Shown here: in pieces, positions 61,607 through 64,000 of the stretch
Layout of the letters: the number at the start of each line of letters is the position of its first letter
Numbering within the stretch: position 1 is the first letter of the stretch
NCBI RefSeq assembly: GCF_001704295.1
Contig: NZ_CP012334.1
Location: 2,120,084 to 2,184,083, forward strand
Source: Bordetella sp. H567
Lineage (GTDB): Bacteria > Pseudomonadota > Gammaproteobacteria > Burkholderiales > Burkholderiaceae_B
DNA: 64,000 bases
Reading direction: 5' to 3'
The notes under the pieces: generated by a model
Told to the model about the DNA's origin: nothing
What the model saw: only the letters and a program-made list of their open reading frames with translations
Databases searched by the model: none
Translations under genes and position numbers: made by a program

Positions 61607-62158
61607 ATGACGCATCGAATGAAATTGTCGGCAATCGGATTGGCATTCTGCGCCGCGGGCGTAATGGGCGCCGCGGCGCCGGCATGGTCTGCGTCCGGCA
61701 CGGACGCGCAGTACCGCGAAGACGTGGCGCGCTGCAAGAGCGGCGCCAGCGGGCAGGACCAGGCGGCTTGCCTGCGCGAAGCGGGCGCCTCGTTGGTCGA
61801 GCGCCGCCGCAATGGCCTTACCGCGCCTGCCGATGCCCAAAGCAACGCCATGGCGCGCTGCAACGCCCTGCCGGCGGACCAGCGCCAGGACTGCATGGCC
61901 CAGATGTCCGGGCAGGGCAGTACCTCGGTGCAGGGCAGTGTGACCGGCGGCGGCGTGCTGCGCGAAACGGTCATCCCCGTGCCCGCGGGTACGCCGGGGA
62001 GCACGCCGGCCGGGACCGGGCAGCCGGGTTATACCCAGCCCGGCTACACGCAACCGGGCTACTCGCAGCCCGCCACGCCGGTGGCCCCGCCGCCCGCCAT
62101 GCCGCCTGGCGGCTACGGCACGCCGGCACCTTATGGTGGCCAGATGCCGCGCCAGTAA
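61607..62158 (+). CDS. Secreted cysteine- and proline-rich protein with repeats
   Basis: A 183-residue exported protein. A signal peptide ends in APAWSASG. The central part (about 30-105) has paired cysteines in DVARCKSGASGQDQAACLREA and MARCNALPADQRQDCMAQM, a layout common in small Burkholderiales periplasmic proteins. The C-terminus is Pro/Gly-rich with QPGYTQPGYTQPGYSQP repeats (about residues 137-155) and no clear fold. It may bind the outer membrane or wall. GGGAGG precedes the ATG. A strong bidirectional terminator follows. Confidence 0.85.
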   Translation: MTHRMKLSAIGLAFCAAGVMGAAAPAWSASGTDAQYREDVARCKSGASGQDQAACLREAGASLVERRRNGLTAPADAQSNAMARCNALPADQRQDCMAQMSGQGSTSVQGSVTGGGVLRETVIPVPAGTPGSTPAGTGQPGYTQPGYTQPGYSQPATPVAPPPAMPPGGYGTPAPYGGQMPRQ

Positions 62159-62178
62159 ACAGGCGAGTACGCGGCATG

Positions 62179-62212
62179 GCAAAACGGCCCGCTTGAACGC
62201 GGGCCGTTTTGC
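62179..62212. terminator. Bidirectional rho-independent terminator
   Basis: GCAAAACGGCCCGC and GCGGGCCGTTTTGC form a perfect 14-base stem around a 6-base loop (62193-62198). It has an A-run on one side and a T-run on the other, exactly between two convergent genes. Confidence 0.92.
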
Positions 62213-62230
62213 ATACCGGCCGCATCGGCG

Positions 62231-63313
62231 CTATTTCGGACGTGGGTTCTTCAATTTTTCGTCCGGCGGTACCAGGCGCCCCTCGCGTTGCTGCCGCACC
62301 GCGGCGGCGACGGCGCGCGCCACGTTTCGCACTTCTTCCTGCACGGCGCTGTCCCCGTCCAGTTCATCGTGGCTGGTGGCATAGGGTTGGTAGTAGCCGA
62401 TATAACGGTCCAGCCGCGCCTTGGCGCCTGCATCGATCAGCCCCATCCAGTCCAGCCAGTCGCTCAACGCGCGCCGCACGCCCTCGATGCCTGCGACGTC
62501 GCCATGGACGACAAGGCCATAGACGCGTCCGGCCAGGTGCTTGGGATAAGGCCAGCCCGCGAGCTCCAGGGCCTTGGCCTTGGCGGCGTCCTTGCCGGAA
62601 GTGGAGGACGGATCGGGATTGCCGCCGTCCGCGCACACCAGCCGGTCGATCATCAGCTTCAAGGGGCTGGGCGACTGATACCAGTACGTGGGGGCCAGCA
62701 GGATCACCGCGTGGGCGCGAACCCACTGTTCATAGACGTCATTCATGCAATCGTTGACTTGTCCCAGCGCGTGGTTGGGATAGCAGCTGCAGGGCCAGTG
62801 GCACAGCGGCATGGCGGTCGACACGCAACCCTTGCAGGGATAGATCATGCGTTCGTATTCCGAGGTCAGGCGGCTCAGGTCCAATATGTCGGTTTCCATG
62901 CCCGCGCCGTCCAGTTCGGTCTTGGCGATGTTCGTCAACCGCCAGGTCTTGGACATCTCGCCAGGACAACTGCCGTCGTTGCGCGATGCGCCGGCAATCA
63001 GCAGCACCCGGGACGGCGTGCCTGGGTCGGCCTGTACGCGCGCCGCTTCGCGCAGGCGATGCGCCGCGGCTTTCCATTCCACCGACAGGTCGTAGCCCGG
63101 ATCGGCCGCGCCGGGGCCCGCTTTCTCCGTGATGGGTGCCTTGCGGCCGTCGCGATAGGCATCCCATGCGATCGCCTCCAGGCGGTCTATCGCTGCCTGT
63201 TCGGGCCGGAAGGCCGGATCATGAAAGCGGCGCATGAAACGCTGCCGGAATTGCTCCCGGGACAGCTTGTCGGGCGCTTGGCCCTTGCGTACCTGGACGG
63301 GAAAAGAGCGCAT
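62231..63313 (-). CDS. Flavodoxin-fold NAD(P)H-dependent oxidoreductase, cysteine-rich
   Basis: A 360-residue protein of the NADPH-dependent FMN reductase/iron-sulfur flavoprotein group. An unrecognised N-terminal part (about 1-110) precedes the flavodoxin fold: LLIAGASRNDGSCPGEMSKTW (FMN phosphate loop) and VILLAPTYWYQSPSPLKLMIDR. Between them lies a cysteine cluster, YPCKGCVSTAMPLCHWPCSC, with five Cys able to bind a metal or iron-sulfur cluster. It may be an electron-transfer or quinone/metal reductase. The start at 63313 is supported by GAGG seven bases upstream. Confidence 0.85.
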   Translation of the reverse strand: MRSFPVQVRKGQAPDKLSREQFRQRFMRRFHDPAFRPEQAAIDRLEAIAWDAYRDGRKAPITEKAGPGAADPGYDLSVEWKAAAHRLREAARVQADPGTPSRVLLIAGASRNDGSCPGEMSKTWRLTNIAKTELDGAGMETDILDLSRLTSEYERMIYPCKGCVSTAMPLCHWPCSCYPNHALGQVNDCMNDVYEQWVRAHAVILLAPTYWYQSPSPLKLMIDRLVCADGGNPDPSSTSGKDAAKAKALELAGWPYPKHLAGRVYGLVVHGDVAGIEGVRRALSDWLDWMGLIDAGAKARLDRYIGYYQPYATSHDELDGDSAVQEEVRNVARAVAAAVRQQREGRLVPPDEKLKNPRPK

Positions 63314-63442
63314 GGCGAGCCTCGGTGACGGATGACGCCGGGCGGTTGCAAGTGCTGTACCAGACGGCCGCGATGAGCAGGGCAAAACGGGGCCCAGGAT
63401 GCCGGCGCCCGGGCCGTGAGGCCGTGGCTCCCCGGCGGGTTG

Positions 63443-63453
63443 CTGCAATGCAG
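63443..63453. promoter_or_regulatory. Candidate PhaR operator (CTGC-N3-GCAG)
   Basis: CTGC-AAT-GCAG lies in the perfect palindrome TGCTGCA-A-TGCAGCA (63441-63455), 49 bases before the PHB depolymerase start. It matches the form CTGC-N3/4-GCAG recalled for PhaR, the polyhydroxyalkanoate-responsive repressor of other bacteria. Confidence 0.55.
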
Positions 63454-63501
63454 CATAAAGGGTTTAATGCAAGGCATAGTGATCCCCGCAGGCATATCGC
63501 G

Positions 63502-64000
63502 ATGCGTAGCAAGTTGTCCACGCTGTTCTTTTCCACCGCGCGCAAGGTGGCACGCCTGCAACGGACGGCGTGGCGGCTGGGCATGCCCGGGCTGTTCGAT
63601 GAAAGGGCGCCGCAGCGCGCGCGCCGCCCTCCCGCCAAGTCCCCCGCGACGCGCAAGCCCGCGGCTGCCGACGCGGCGCCGGAGTTCGATGCCGCCGATT
63701 TCGCCGGCGTCTGGAAGTCGCGCGTCTACCGCACCCCTGCCGTGCCGGGCGCCTGGCCGGTGCGCCTTTCCTACTTCGTCTATGTTCCCCCGAAGCTGCG
63801 CAAGGGGTGCCCCATGCTGGTCATGCTGCATGGCTGTGAACAGAGCGCCATGGATTTCGCCGTGGGCACGCGCATGCATCGCCTGGCCGATCGCGAAGGC
63901 CTGTTGCTGGTTTATCCGCAGCAGTCGCTGCGCGGCCAGCGGCATCGCTGCTGGCACTGGTACCAGCCCGATGCGGCACATGGCTATGCCGAGGCGGATG
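63502..64000 (+). CDS. PHB depolymerase family esterase, 5' part (runs off window)
   Basis: The frame from ATG 63502 is open to the window end (166 codons). A basic linker of about 70 residues precedes the esterase domain: RVYRTPAVPGAWPVRLSYFVYVP, MLVMLHGCEQSAMDFAVGTRM and LLVYPQQSLRG are the family start blocks. The catalytic GxSxG lies beyond the window. The linker is low-complexity (RARRPPAKSPATRKPAA) and lacks a clear signal peptide, so an intracellular depolymerase is likely. It may mobilise stored polyhydroxybutyrate. It is divergent from the flavodoxin-fold gene. Confidence 0.9.
   Translation, partial: MRSKLSTLFFSTARKVARLQRTAWRLGMPGLFDERAPQRARRPPAKSPATRKPAAADAAPEFDAADFAGVWKSRVYRTPAVPGAWPVRLSYFVYVPPKLRKGCPMLVMLHGCEQSAMDFAVGTRMHRLADREGLLLVYPQQSLRGQRHRCWHWYQPDAAHGYAEAD

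Noticed and set aside
1-64000. CRISPR arrays, rRNA or tRNA genes, insertion sequences
   Set aside because: No regularly spaced identical repeats of about 30 bases, no rRNA-like or cloverleaf sequence, and no transposase-like protein was found by reading.

Overview
The window is high-GC DNA that reads as a betaproteobacterial chromosome of the Burkholderiales, most like Alcaligenaceae (Bordetella/Achromobacter type). The main reason is four separate Bug-type receptors (periplasmic binding proteins of the tripartite tricarboxylate family) without TctA/TctB permeases beside them. Dense LysR/GntR/AraC regulators, several amino-acid and peptide ABC systems and a PHB depolymerase fit the same picture. 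This assignment is inferred from gene content and family knowledge, not from a search.

Layout. 1-7.7 kb: a catabolic accessory block (MmgE/PrpD end, Bug receptor, amidohydrolase and carboxymuconolactone-decarboxylase-like pair, divergent GntR regulator, two more Bug receptors, SDR dehydrogenase). 7.7-11.7 kb: LysR regulator, thioredoxin-like protein, potassium-channel-like protein, acyltransferase-3. 11.7-14.1 kb: a visibly AT-richer island carrying a complete retron: an msr-msd noncoding RNA bounded by a1/a2 repeats, a 66-residue basic/hydrophobic protein, a retron reverse transcriptase and a cold-shock-domain protein. It is followed by decayed SDR and LysR remnants (14.1-14.9 kb). 15-18.6 kb: lipoprotein, GlxA-type AraC regulator divergent from an MFS exporter, and an orphan protein of unknown family. 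18.9-23.7 kb: a branched-chain amino-acid type ABC system in which the two permeases are fused and the two ATPases are fused. 24-28.7 kb: the giant helicase Lhr.

29.8-36.7 kb: an operon rpiR-SBP-dppD-dppF-GDPD-dppB-dppC, in which a peptide/opine-type ABC importer is co-transcribed with a glycerophosphodiester phosphodiesterase under an RpiR/SIS regulator that has two matching palindromes upstream. 37-39.6 kb: secreted hydrolase, LprI-like protein, 2OG-Fe(II) oxygenase. 40-43 kb: a polar amino-acid ABC importer operon. 43-48 kb: DMT exporter, aldo/keto reductase, I78 inhibitor lipoprotein, MFS transporter with divergent LysR.

48.2-54 kb: a small catabolic unit (alpha/beta hydrolase lacking the nucleophile serine, frameshifted MFS transporter, SnoaL-like protein) divergent from a LysR gene, then another hydrolase and a Bug receptor. 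54-63.3 kb: housekeeping-like singletons (thioredoxin-like, DUF72, GNAT, cupin DUF985, MltB-like transglycosylase, a transglutaminase-like protein, DHA2 MFS, repeat-bearing secreted protein, flavodoxin-fold reductase). The window ends inside a PHB depolymerase with a candidate PhaR operator upstream. The retron is the most interesting system here.
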